Positions 6,565-14,900 of a stretch of 17,594 nt of DNA are shown in pieces. How positions within the stretch are numbered: the stretch's first letter is position 1; every line of letters begins with the position of its first letter. Made by a program: the position numbers and the translations under genes. Origin of the DNA: CAZDYP01 sp964509505 (GTDB lineage: Bacteria > Chloroflexota > Anaerolineae > JACRMK01). The DNA lies in contig CAZDYP010000110.1 in the NCBI GenBank assembly GCA_964509505.1, forward strand, positions 1-17,594, given 5' to 3'. The notes beneath the pieces are model-generated. The model searched no databases. It was given only the letters and a program-made list of their open reading frames with translations, and was not told the origin of the DNA.

Positions 6565-7499
6565 TGACAGTCTTGGTCACGCCGCGCGCAAACGAAGGCG
6601 CTGCCGTTACTCCTGAGCGCATTTTGAATCGTCTCGATTGGACAGTCATTCGTCGACTCGACGGCATTTTGCTCGGCGATTATCGCACGCTGTTTTACGG
6701 CTTCGGGCTTGACCTGGCTGAAGTGCGCGAGTATCTGCCCGAAGACGACATCCGCTACATGGACTGGAACGTGACCGCGCGCATGAACGCGCCATACGTG
6801 CGCCAGTATCACGAAGACCGCGAGATTACTGCGTGGTTCTTGCTCGACCTCAGTCCATCGGTTGATTTTGGCACTATCAAACAACTCAAGCGCGACCTGG
6901 TCATTGAGTTCACGGCGACGCTCTCGCGCCTGCTGACGCGGCACGGCAACAAGGTCGGCGCGATTGTCTATGACGACCACATCGAAAAGATCATCCCCGC
7001 GCGGAGCGGCAAGCTGCACGTCTTGCGTCTCATCAACGACTTAATGAAATTGCCGCGTTTGAAGAAAGCGCCCTACACCGATTTGACGGCGCTGCTTGAC
7101 ATGGCGGGGCGCGCCATTCGTCGTCGCTCGCTCATCTTCATCGTGTCCGACTTCTTCAGCGCGCCGGGGTGGGAGCGCCCCTTGCGTTATTTAACGCAAC
7201 GCCACGAGGTGTTAGCCGTGCAGCTATATGATCCGCGTGAGCTGGAGCTGCCCGATGTCGGGCTCATCGTGATGGAGGATGCGGAGACAGGCGAACAGTT
7301 ATACGTGAACACGAGCGATAGAAAATTTCGCAAGCGCTTTATGGACGCGGCGCACAAACGTTTAGCAACCTTGAACACGGCGCTGCGTCATTCCAGTGTA
7401 GATGTGTTGCCGCTTTCGACGGAAGATGATTTGGTACGCGCGATCTTACGCTTTGCGTCATTGCGGAAACAACGCAGAGCGCACGTGCGCGGACGTTAG
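6564..7499 (+). CDS. DUF58 domain-containing protein (MoxR-associated)
   Basis: A 311-residue soluble DUF58 protein. The family core REYLPEDDIRYMDWNVTAR (55-73), normally R-x-Y-x-x-G-D-D-x-R-x-I-D-W, is clear. It is followed by a VWA-like start LLDLSPSVDFG with a metal-site-like DxSxS (Asp95, Ser97, Ser99) and a later IFIVSDFF. No transmembrane helices are seen, so it should be cytoplasmic. DUF58 proteins regularly sit between a MoxR ATPase and a BatA-type VWA protein. They are thought to be adaptors or substrates in that assembly, but their biochemistry is poorly known. The ATG at 6564 overlaps the moxR stop by one base. The gene ends 12 bases before the VWA gene and a strong AGGAGG lies in that gap. 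Confidence 0.92.
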   Translation: MTVLVTPRANEGAAVTPERILNRLDWTVIRRLDGILLGDYRTLFYGFGLDLAEVREYLPEDDIRYMDWNVTARMNAPYVRQYHEDREITAWFLLDLSPSVDFGTIKQLKRDLVIEFTATLSRLLTRHGNKVGAIVYDDHIEKIIPARSGKLHVLRLINDLMKLPRLKKAPYTDLTALLDMAGRAIRRRSLIFIVSDFFSAPGWERPLRYLTQRHEVLAVQLYDPRELELPDVGLIVMEDAETGEQLYVNTSDRKFRKRFMDAAHKRLATLNTALRHSSVDVLPLSTEDDLVRAILRFASLRKQRRAHVRGR

Positions 7500-7511
7500 G
7501 AGGGAGGACTT

Positions 7512-8528
7512 ATGACGTTCCTATGGAGCTACATGCTCTGGCTATTGTTGTTGGTGCCTGTGCTTAGCTTGTTTTACATGTGGTCACAGCGCCGCCGCCA
7601 GAAATACGTCGTCCGTTTTGCGAGCCTCTCGCTTGTCAAAGAAGCCATCGGCCGGGGGCCCGGTTTGCGCCGCCACATTCCCCCTGCGTTGTTCTTGCTT
7701 GGCTTGACGATCATGATTCTCGCGCTAGCGAGGCCGCATGGCTACGTGACCGTGTTCAAGCAAGAAGGCACCGTCATCTTAGCCATTGATGTTTCAGGCA
7801 GTATGTTAGCCGATGACTTGAAGCCAGACCGTATGGAAGCGGCGAAGAATGCGGCGCTCGCCTTCGTCGAGAAGCAGCCGCAAGGCGTACGCATGGGCGT
7901 CGTGTCGTTCACAGACAACGCTGCCTTGGTGCAAGCGCCGACGACCGACAAAGAAACGGTGAAAGCCGCCATCAAACGCCTGCAAGCGCAACGCGGCACC
8001 GCCATTGGGCGCGGCTTGCAAGCGTCGCTCGATGCAATTGCCGAAGAACCACAAGCGCCGTTGGTTGATTCGAACAGCAGCCCGTTTGTGAAACCAACGC
8101 CACGCCCGACGCCAACCCCTTTGCCTAAAGGTGAGTATGCGCCCGCCATCATCGTGTTGATGACCGACGGCGAAAACAATTTGCCGCCCGAACCGCTCGA
8201 AGTCGCGCCCCAAGCCGTGCAGCGCGGCATCCGCGTTTTCACGGTTGGCGTTGGCAGCCCCGATGGCGCGATTCTCAAAATTCAAGGGCGTTCGGTGCGG
8301 ACACGCCTGGACGAAGCGACGCTCAAGCGCATCGCTGAGATGACCGACGGCGAGTATTACAACGCCAGCACCGAAACCGATTTGAAGAAAGTGTACGAGA
8401 ACCTCGGCACCAACGTCGTGCAGCGCACCGAGCAAACCGAAATCACCGCCTACTTCACAGGCGTTGCCATTGCGCTCACCATGCTCGGCGGCTTGTTGTC
8501 GCTGTTCTGGTTCAGTCGCTTGCCATAG
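7512..8528 (+). CDS. VWA domain-containing membrane protein, BatA-like
   Basis: A 338-residue BatA-type protein. An N-terminal helix (about 8-23) and a second (about 58-74, ending LALARP as in the BatA N-terminal domain) flank a cytoplasmic loop. Then come a VWA domain and a C-terminal helix (about 313-335). The metal-ion-dependent adhesion site is complete: DVSGS (Asp93, Ser95, Ser97), Thr163 in RGTAIGRGL and Asp219 in MTDGEN. Between Thr163 and Asp219 is an unusual proline-rich stretch (about 187-211, with PTPRPTPTPLP), probably a flexible surface loop. The start ATG at 7512 follows AGGAGGGAGGA. As the last gene of the MoxR-DUF58-VWA operon, it is likely the membrane platform on which MoxR acts. 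BatB, BatC and BatD partners are not present nearby. Confidence 0.93.
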   Translation: MTFLWSYMLWLLLLVPVLSLFYMWSQRRRQKYVVRFASLSLVKEAIGRGPGLRRHIPPALFLLGLTIMILALARPHGYVTVFKQEGTVILAIDVSGSMLADDLKPDRMEAAKNAALAFVEKQPQGVRMGVVSFTDNAALVQAPTTDKETVKAAIKRLQAQRGTAIGRGLQASLDAIAEEPQAPLVDSNSSPFVKPTPRPTPTPLPKGEYAPAIIVLMTDGENNLPPEPLEVAPQAVQRGIRVFTVGVGSPDGAILKIQGRSVRTRLDEATLKRIAEMTDGEYYNASTETDLKKVYENLGTNVVQRTEQTEITAYFTGVAIALTMLGGLLSLFWFSRLP

Positions 8529-8553
8529 TTGGCTGATAGCCAATAGCCAATGC

Positions 8554-8628
8554 TCACCACAGAAATGCAGCGGGCGCAGAGAAAAATCAGAACTCTGTGT
8601 CCTCGGTGTTTCTGTGGTGAATTTTTTT
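8554..8628 (+). terminator. Long palindrome with T-run after the VWA gene, next to dapF start
   Basis: TCACCACAGAAA (8554-8565) is the exact reverse complement of TTTCTGTGGTGA (8609-8620). A smaller inner stem (CGCAGAG 8575-8581 with CTCTGTG 8593-8599, one G-T pair) lies in the loop, and seven Ts (8622-8628) follow. This is terminator-like for the MoxR operon. It ends only 12 bases before the dapF ATG. The sequence also resembles a widespread dispersed palindrome family rich in ACCACAGAG/CTCTGTGG, so it may be a repeat copy acting as a terminator. Confidence 0.55.
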
Positions 8629-8640
8629 GATGAGACGACG

Positions 8641-9510
8641 ATGAGACTCCCCTTCACCAAAATGCACGGTCTCGGCAACGATTTCGTAGTGATAGATGCG
8701 CGCGCAGCCGTCGCGCCGCCCATTGGGGATTGGGCGGCGCTCGCGCGAGCGATGTGTGATCGTCACTGCGGCGTCGGTGCAGACCAGCTCTTGCTCGTCT
8801 GCGACTCGAGGCGCGCCGACGTGATGATGCGCTTGTTCAATACCGACGGCTTCGAGGCAGAGATGTGCGGCAACGGTGTGCGTTGCATCGGCAAGTATGT
8901 CTATGAACGTGGCATCATTCACAAACCCCACTTCAGCCTCGAAACGCTTGGAGGCATCAAGCGTTTGCAATTGCATATCGAGGATGAAGTCGTGACGGGC
9001 GCGACGGTTGCGATGGGTGCGCCGCGCCTCATCTTTGAGCGCGAGACGATTGAGGTCGGCGTCAATGGACATCGCGCACGCTTGACGGTAATGGGCGTGG
9101 ACATGGGCAATCCGCACGCGGTCGCGTTCATTGATACACCCGTGAACGAGTTTCCGTTAGAGCAGCTTGGCGCGCTGGTCGAGCATCACGCGCTGTTTCC
9201 CAATCGCACCAACTTCGAGATTGTGAACGTCGTCTCTAATGACGGGAGCAGCCCGAGCATGTCGCAGGATACGCATGGCAGGCGGTCTTTGCATGTGCGC
9301 GTTTGGGAACGCAGCGCCGGCATCACGCTCGCATGTGGCACAGGAGCATGTGCGGCGACAGCGGCTGCGCGTTGGCAAGGTTTCATCGGCGACGCGGCGC
9401 ATGTGCGCTTGCCCGGCGGCACGCTCATGATTACATGGGATGGCGAAGGCGACATCATGATGACGGGACCTGCGGCGACGGTATTTGAGGGTGAGTGGCC
9501 CATCGGTTAG
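8641..9510 (+). CDS. dapF: Diaminopimelate epimerase
   Basis: A 289-residue DapF, which interconverts LL- and meso-diaminopimelate without a cofactor, giving the precursor for lysine and for peptidoglycan cross-links. The two catalytic cysteines are Cys76 in EMCGNGVRC and Cys232 in ACGTGACA. MHGLGNDF (8-15) and VGADQLLLV (45-53), MGNPHAV (155-161), PNRTNFE (187-193) and VWER (221-224) provide the substrate pocket. The frame is open upstream to 8464, but that extension is the intergenic palindrome. The ATG at 8641 gives the canonical MRLPFTKMHGLGNDF start. No clear ribosome site precedes it. Two small oddities are an insertion of about 12 residues before the VWER motif (SNDGSSPSMSQDTHGRRS) and Ile228 where most homologues have Glu in GAGET. 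Both essential cysteines and Glu223/Arg224 are intact, so the enzyme should be active. Confidence 0.95.
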   Translation: MRLPFTKMHGLGNDFVVIDARAAVAPPIGDWAALARAMCDRHCGVGADQLLLVCDSRRADVMMRLFNTDGFEAEMCGNGVRCIGKYVYERGIIHKPHFSLETLGGIKRLQLHIEDEVVTGATVAMGAPRLIFERETIEVGVNGHRARLTVMGVDMGNPHAVAFIDTPVNEFPLEQLGALVEHHALFPNRTNFEIVNVVSNDGSSPSMSQDTHGRRSLHVRVWERSAGITLACGTGACAATAAARWQGFIGDAAHVRLPGGTLMITWDGEGDIMMTGPAATVFEGEWPIG

Positions 9511-9518
9511 TTAATCTT

Positions 9519-9591
9519 AGAGAGTGTTTTGAAATTCAGACCCTAAGCGAAACCGTTAGGGTCTCGGTCTGATATTTTCAAAACACTTTCT
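9519..9591. repeat. 73-bp imperfect palindrome after dapF
   Basis: The outer arms AGAGAGTGTTTTGAAA (9519-9534) and TTTTCAAAACACTTTCT (9575-9591) pair over 16 bases with a single G-T wobble. Inside, AGACCCTAA (9538-9546) pairs perfectly with TTAGGGTCT (9556-9564) around GCGAAACCG. A second option pairs CAGACC (9537-9542) with GGTCTG (9566-9571). It begins 8 bases after the dapF stop and ends 10 bases before the next promoter. It could terminate dapF transcription, but its size and symmetry suggest a miniature mobile or dispersed palindromic element. Confidence 0.75.
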
Positions 9592-9601
9592 TAGAGCTAT
9601 T

Positions 9602-9630
9602 TTGACGCTCACCGTACGCGCAGATAGAAT
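9602..9630 (+). promoter_or_regulatory. Sigma-70-like promoter for the prolyl oligopeptidase
   Basis: TTGACG (9602-9607) and TAGAAT (9625-9630) are separated by the ideal 17 bases, giving a start near 9637 and a leader of about 80 bases. The position between the dapF palindrome and the peptidase start supports it. Confidence 0.6.
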
Positions 9631-9719
9631 ATCTCCATGCCTACACCATTTCCGGAGATGGATCCGTATCTTGAGAGCGCCTGCGCTTGTGGGCACAGTT
9701 TCATACCACAAGGATAAAC

Positions 9720-11861
9720 ATGCCCCACCTCCACTATCCGCCGACTCGCAAAACCAATCACATAGATGATTACCATGGGACGCCCGTCGCCGACCCGTAT
9801 CGCTGGCTCGAAGACCCCGACTCGCCTGAGACGCGCGCGTGGATTGACGCGCAAAACAAACTTACGCGCGCGTTCCTCGACGCGATTCCTGCGCGCGCGC
9901 GCATTCACCAACGCTTGACTGAGCTGTGGAATTATCCGAAAGCGCAAGCGCCCTTCAAAAAAGGTTCGCGCTATTTTCAATTCCGCAACACGGGCTTGCA
10001 AAATCAAGATGTGTTGTATGTAAGGGAAGCGCTCGACGCCGCGCCGCGCGTGTTGCTCGACCCCAATGCGCTGTCTGAGGATGGCACCGTCGCCGTGAAC
10101 TTCTATGAGGTGAGCGCTGATGGACGCTGGCTGGCGTATGCGACCAGCACGAGCGGCTCCGACTGGTTGAGGTGGCGCGTGCGTGATGTGAACACGGGCG
10201 ACGATTTGCCCGATGTGTTGGAGTGGGCGAAGTTCAGCAACGCCGCTTGGCTGCACGACAGCTCAGGGTTTTTCTATTGCCGCTACGACGCGCCTGCACA
10301 GGGCAAAACCTACACGGGCGCGAACTTCTATCATAAAGTTTACCTGCATCGGCTCGGCGCGTCCCAGTCGGAAGATACGCTCATTTATCATCGGCCTGAT
10401 CAAAAAGAATGGAACTTCCAACCGCGCGTCAGCGACGACGGACGTTATCTCATCTTGCACGTCTCGCAAGGCACCGACGAGCGCAATCGCATCTTCTACA
10501 AAGATTTGCAAGAGCCAACGCTCTTCCCACCGCACGTCGCATCGCGCGAGACACATCCACGCGCAGGGTTCATCGCGGAAACATCAGAGTTCTCGCGGCA
10601 GTATGGCTTCGTCGAATTGCTGTCCGAGCTCGAAGCGGCTTATCATTTCGTTGGCAATAGCGGCGCGGTGTTTTTCTTCCGCACGAACCAAGACGCGCCG
10701 CGCGGCAGACTCATTGCGATTGACACAACCTTTGAAACGGTACGGCTCGAAACCTTCATTGCCGAAACGAAAGATGTGCTCGAAGCGGTGACGATGGCAT
10801 ACAACGTCTTCGTGGCGCGCTATTTGCGCGACGCGCGCCATCAGCTGAAATTGTTTGACCTTGAGGGAGAGTTCTTACAGGAACTTGAGCTGCCTACACT
10901 TGGTTCATTGTTGACGGTGAATGGACGACGCGCTGATCACGAATTTTTCTACACCTTCCACTCGTTCATCCATCCGCCGACTATCTATCGCCATGATGTG
11001 ATACAGGGGCTCACCGAGCTGGCGAACACAACCGAGCTCGCTTTCGACGCAACGCCATACACGACGCGCCAAGTGTTCGTGAGAAGCAAAGATGGCGCGC
11101 GCGTGCCAATGTTTTTGATTCATCGCAACGATTTGCAATTCGACGGCAACCATCCCACATTGTTATATGGTTATGGCGGTTTCAACATTCCGATGCTGCC
11201 CCTGTTCATGCAGAGCCGTTTGGTGTGGCTCGAAATGGGCGGCGTATTAGCGGTGGCGAATTTGCGCGGCGGCGGCGAGTATGGCGCGGAGTGGCACCGC
11301 GCAGGCTCGTTGCATCAGAAGCAAAACGTCTTCGACGATTTCATCGCGTGCGCCGAACACCTCATCGCAGAAAAAATCACGTCGCGCGCGCGTCTGGCGA
11401 TTCATGGACGCTCGAATGGCGGCTTGCTCGTCGGCGCAACGCTGAACCAACGCCCCGATTTGTTCGGTGCGGCGTTGCCTTATGTCGGCGTGATGGACAT
11501 GCTGCGCTTCCACCAGTTCACGATTGGCTGGGCGTGGGTCAGCGATTATGGCAGCGCGGATAATCCCGACGACTTCCCCGTCCTCTACGCCTATTCACCC
11601 TTGCACAACCTCAAACAAGGCGCAGCGTATCCGCCCACGCTCATCACGACTGCTGATCACGATGACCGTGTGGTGCCAGCGCACTCGTTCAAATATGCGG
11701 CGGCGCTGCAAGCAGCGCAAGGCGGCGCTGCGCCCATTCTCATTCGCATTGACGTGAAGGCGGGGCATGGCATGGGCAAACCGACGACGATGCTGATTGA
11801 CGATGCGGCGGATATGTGGGCGTTTCTGGCGGCGACGATTGGCAAGGACGTGATGGGATAA
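9720..11861 (+). CDS. Prolyl oligopeptidase family serine peptidase (S9A)
   Basis: A 713-residue prolyl endopeptidase: an N-terminal strand plus a seven-bladed beta-propeller (about 70-400) that gates a C-terminal alpha/beta-hydrolase domain. It should cleave short peptides after proline in the cytoplasm; no signal peptide is seen. The triad is Ser565 in HGRSNGGLL, Asp648 in DHDDRVVP (just before the substrate-binding Arg650) and His683 in KAGHGMG. Other S9A marks are DPYRWLED (25-32), the RGGGEYG loop (516-522) and FTIGWAW (600-606). Length is normal for the family. The frame is open from 9687, but the ATG at 9720 has AAGGAT 5 bases upstream and yields the standard PPTRK start. It has its own promoter and is convergent with the macroglobulin gene. 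Confidence 0.95.
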   Translation: MPHLHYPPTRKTNHIDDYHGTPVADPYRWLEDPDSPETRAWIDAQNKLTRAFLDAIPARARIHQRLTELWNYPKAQAPFKKGSRYFQFRNTGLQNQDVLYVREALDAAPRVLLDPNALSEDGTVAVNFYEVSADGRWLAYATSTSGSDWLRWRVRDVNTGDDLPDVLEWAKFSNAAWLHDSSGFFYCRYDAPAQGKTYTGANFYHKVYLHRLGASQSEDTLIYHRPDQKEWNFQPRVSDDGRYLILHVSQGTDERNRIFYKDLQEPTLFPPHVASRETHPRAGFIAETSEFSRQYGFVELLSELEAAYHFVGNSGAVFFFRTNQDAPRGRLIAIDTTFETVRLETFIAETKDVLEAVTMAYNVFVARYLRDARHQLKLFDLEGEFLQELELPTLGSLLTVNGRRADHEFFYTFHSFIHPPTIYRHDVIQGLTELANTTELAFDATPYTTRQVFVRSKDGARVPMFLIHRNDLQFDGNHPTLLYGYGGFNIPMLPLFMQSRLVWLEMGGVLAVANLRGGGEYGAEWHRAGSLHQKQNVFDDFIACAEHLIAEKITSRARLAIHGRSNGGLLVGATLNQRPDLFGAALPYVGVMDMLRFHQFTIGWAWVSDYGSADNPDDFPVLYAYSPLHNLKQGAAYPPTLITTADHDDRVVPAHSFKYAAALQAAQGGAAPILIRIDVKAGHGMGKPTTMLIDDAADMWAFLAATIGKDVMG

Positions 11862-11906
11862 CCTAATGACACGATGGCACGGTGACAAGAACCTCTCTAA
11901 TCTCCT

Positions 11907-14900
11907 CTAGTTTCCCATCACCGTAAACACTCCCCCCGCACTCCTCCCCATCACCTCGGGAAAATACATCTCGTACGCTCGCGCCGGCGCGGCACGGAAC
12001 TCGCCCGCCACGCTCGCGCGTAGCATGTACGTGTATTCGTACGTGCCTTTGCCCAAGAACGTGGCAAACACGGCAACGCGGTCATCGCGCAAATCGCTAT
12101 ACGCCCAATACCTCCACCACGGACGATACCAACGCCCGAAGAATGGATCATCCTCAGGCAAATTTTTATCCTTCAATTCGGGCGCGCGCGCCGCTACGCT
12201 GCTCGTCTTCAATGTCGTGTTCACCACCTCGAAGCCTGCGGGCAATGGGTCTTCGAGCGCGAGATAGTGCAAGTCGGTCGGCGCGACGACGACGAGCTTC
12301 ACCTGCACGTAGTCGCCTACTTTTGCCGACTCAATGGCACGGTCGGTCGGCTTCAACGTCTGCGAGTCAACGGCGAAGTATTGTCGCCCGACGATGATAC
12401 CGCGATTCAACGCCTTCACTTGGTCGGCGGGCAAGTAATAACGCAGCGACGCCGCGTAATAGAATCGCCCCTCCGCACCATTGCGCTCAATCAACAAATC
12501 ATTCGCTGCATTCAACGCCAGCTCTTTCACGGCGACAGTCAATGTCCGCGCTTGGTCAATGTTCGTTTTGCTCACCGCGCCATCGCCCAGTGGTTTGCCG
12601 TTGAGCGACACGTTAAATGTGTAATTGCCTTGCAGCTCCCCACTCGCTGCCATGTATTCGGTCAGCGCGAGTGTCGCCCACGCCGTCTCTTGTGTCGTCT
12701 GCCAATGCCCATCTTTGCGCGCCGCCAGCAGCCAACGCACTGCATTGGTCAACGTCACCACCTGCGGGTCGAGCGTGCGCGCCAACGCCATCACCACCAG
12801 CGCCGTCGTGCGAGTGTTCGTGTTCATCAGGTAATAATCGTTTCGCGCTTCCTCCCAAGACGCACCTGTCGCACTCTGTTTCGCCGCGCTCGTCAACTCG
12901 GTTTGCACCGCCAGCGCTTGCGTTTGTAGATTCGCGCGCTTCAACGTCATCAGCAACAACGCCTTGCCATAAACGCCCAGATTCGCGCGCGACTCATACA
13001 GATTGACCGCGCGGCTCGTCACGGTGCGCCCTAGTTCCGACAATACAAAGATGACGAAAGCGCGCTCGTTATACACATAGCCAAGTTTTGCATCCACAGG
13101 TTTATCGAGATAGCGAGTGAGGAATTGCTCTGCGCGATTCATCACTGCTTGATTGACGGCAAAGCCCGCATTGCGCGCCACCTGTAGACTCCACAACGCG
13201 TACGCCGTGAGCAGCGGCTTGCTCTCGTCGCGCGCACACCAACCCCAGCCTCCATCCACAGTTTGCAGCGCATACAACCGCTGCACTGCGCGACTGACGT
13301 TGACTTCCAACGCCAACCGTGTCGCGGGCCGCTCGACACCCAACCGTTGCAACGCCTGATACATCACGACGCTAGGGAAAAATTTGCTGACGGTCTGCTC
13401 GCTGCACTCGTAGTCAAACGATTCGAGGTATTTCAAGCTGGCTTGGTTTGCCGCCGCCAGCGAGGGCGCGAGTTCAATCGTCAACTCGCCCGCATTTTTA
13501 TCTGCAACGGCGGGTAGTTGAATCTTCTCCACCGTCTTCACCTCCACTTGCCCCGCAGTGGCGACCACTTCAGCGGTGCTATATGGCAACACAGGAATCG
13601 TGAGCTCGACGGCATCTTGCAAGGCGAAATCCGCGCCGCCTGATGCAGCAAATTTGATCACGGCTTTCGCCACACCACTCGGCGTCGTCGCGGACCAACT
13701 GACTTTCGCTTTATCGTGCGCCTTCACGGTGATCGTCTGTAAGCGTGGCGCCGCGCTATCGAAATCGAGCTCGCGCGTTTCGATACTCACGTTAGCGCGC
13801 ACATCTTTGTCGCCGTTGTTGTTGACAACGGCTTCCAGTTGCGTTTTGTCGCCTGCGACGAAGAAGCGCGGCGTCACGGGACGCACCAACAAATCTTTTG
13901 TACTAACGATGTCCGCGCGCGCCTCGCCCACCAACGTCGCCGCCGTGATGCCCTTCGCCATGAAGTTCCACGTCGTCAAATTGTCGGGCAGCGCAATCGT
14001 AACCTGCGCGCGTCCAGTCGCATCCGTTGTCACCGTCGCATTCCAATAGGCGGTGTCACGGAAATCGCGTCGCACGCCTGGTTGAGCTGCCGCGCCGCCG
14101 CCGCCTTTCGCTTCTGCCTGCGTTTGTTGATTCACACGCTCAATGGAATTGACGAGCGTCGCCGCCGTTTGCACGCGCAAGCCCCGCCGCCCATAAAACG
14201 CATCGCGCAACGCCGTCGCCAAATCAGTGACGAGCGATTGCACCGCCTTGTCCACCAATGCAATGCTGAACTCCGCCTCGACAGGTTTGCCCGTCGCATC
14301 TTTCGCCTCGATAGTGAACGTCGCCTTCTCGTTGGGACTATACTGTTGCTTGTCGGCGGTCACTTTGACTTGCAGCTCTTTTGCGTTGATGGAAACGCCG
14401 AGACTCGCATAGCCCAATTTGAATTGCGGCAGCGGACTATCGGGACCGCGCCCCTTGACCAACAGCAGCGACACAAAGACATTCGGCGCGTAATCGGGCT
14501 TGATCGGAATTTGCACACGGTCGCTGTTGCTCGTCAACCGAATGCGACGCACCTCACGAATCGTGCCACGCTCAATCGTCAACAACGCTTCAGCGTCTTT
14601 GAATGGCGATGCGATGAGCACCTCCGCCGTGTCGCCCACGTTGTAAGTTTGCTTATCAGCGACAAGGTCAATGCGGTCATGGTTTTCGACGCGCCAATTG
14701 ATGAATTCGCCGCCGGCAACCCATAGATACGTCGCACTGCGAATCTTGTTTTGATTGGTGTCAGCGCCTTCCACGACGATGCGATACAATCCGCCTTTGC
14801 TGGGCGTGAAGCGCGCAACCACAGGCGCAGCGGCGCTCGTCATCACCTCCAGCTTTGAGACAAACGTATCCGTGAACGTGCTTGTCCAATAGAAGCCGCC

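Noticed and set aside
4583..8528. A MoxR/VWA/trypsin-type anti-phage conflict system
   Set aside because: The MoxR, DUF58 and BatA-like VWA proteins have the classical membrane-associated operon form. No effector, toxin or nuclease domain is fused or adjacent, and the protease is an ordinary HtrA-like enzyme.
8464..8640. N-terminal extension of dapF back to 8464
   Set aside because: The extra residues translate the end of the VWA gene and the intergenic palindrome. Canonical DapF begins at the ATG at 8641.
9891..9902. (GC)6 run in the prolyl oligopeptidase gene as a phase-variable or Z-DNA site
   Set aside because: Alternating GC is common across this GC-skewed coding DNA, the frame is intact, and nothing nearby suggests switching.
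13839..14726. Long plus-strand open frames antisense to the macroglobulin gene
   Set aside because: The composition (Arg/His/Ala/Cys-rich) has no recognisable domain, and the minus strand carries clear macroglobulin motifs throughout.
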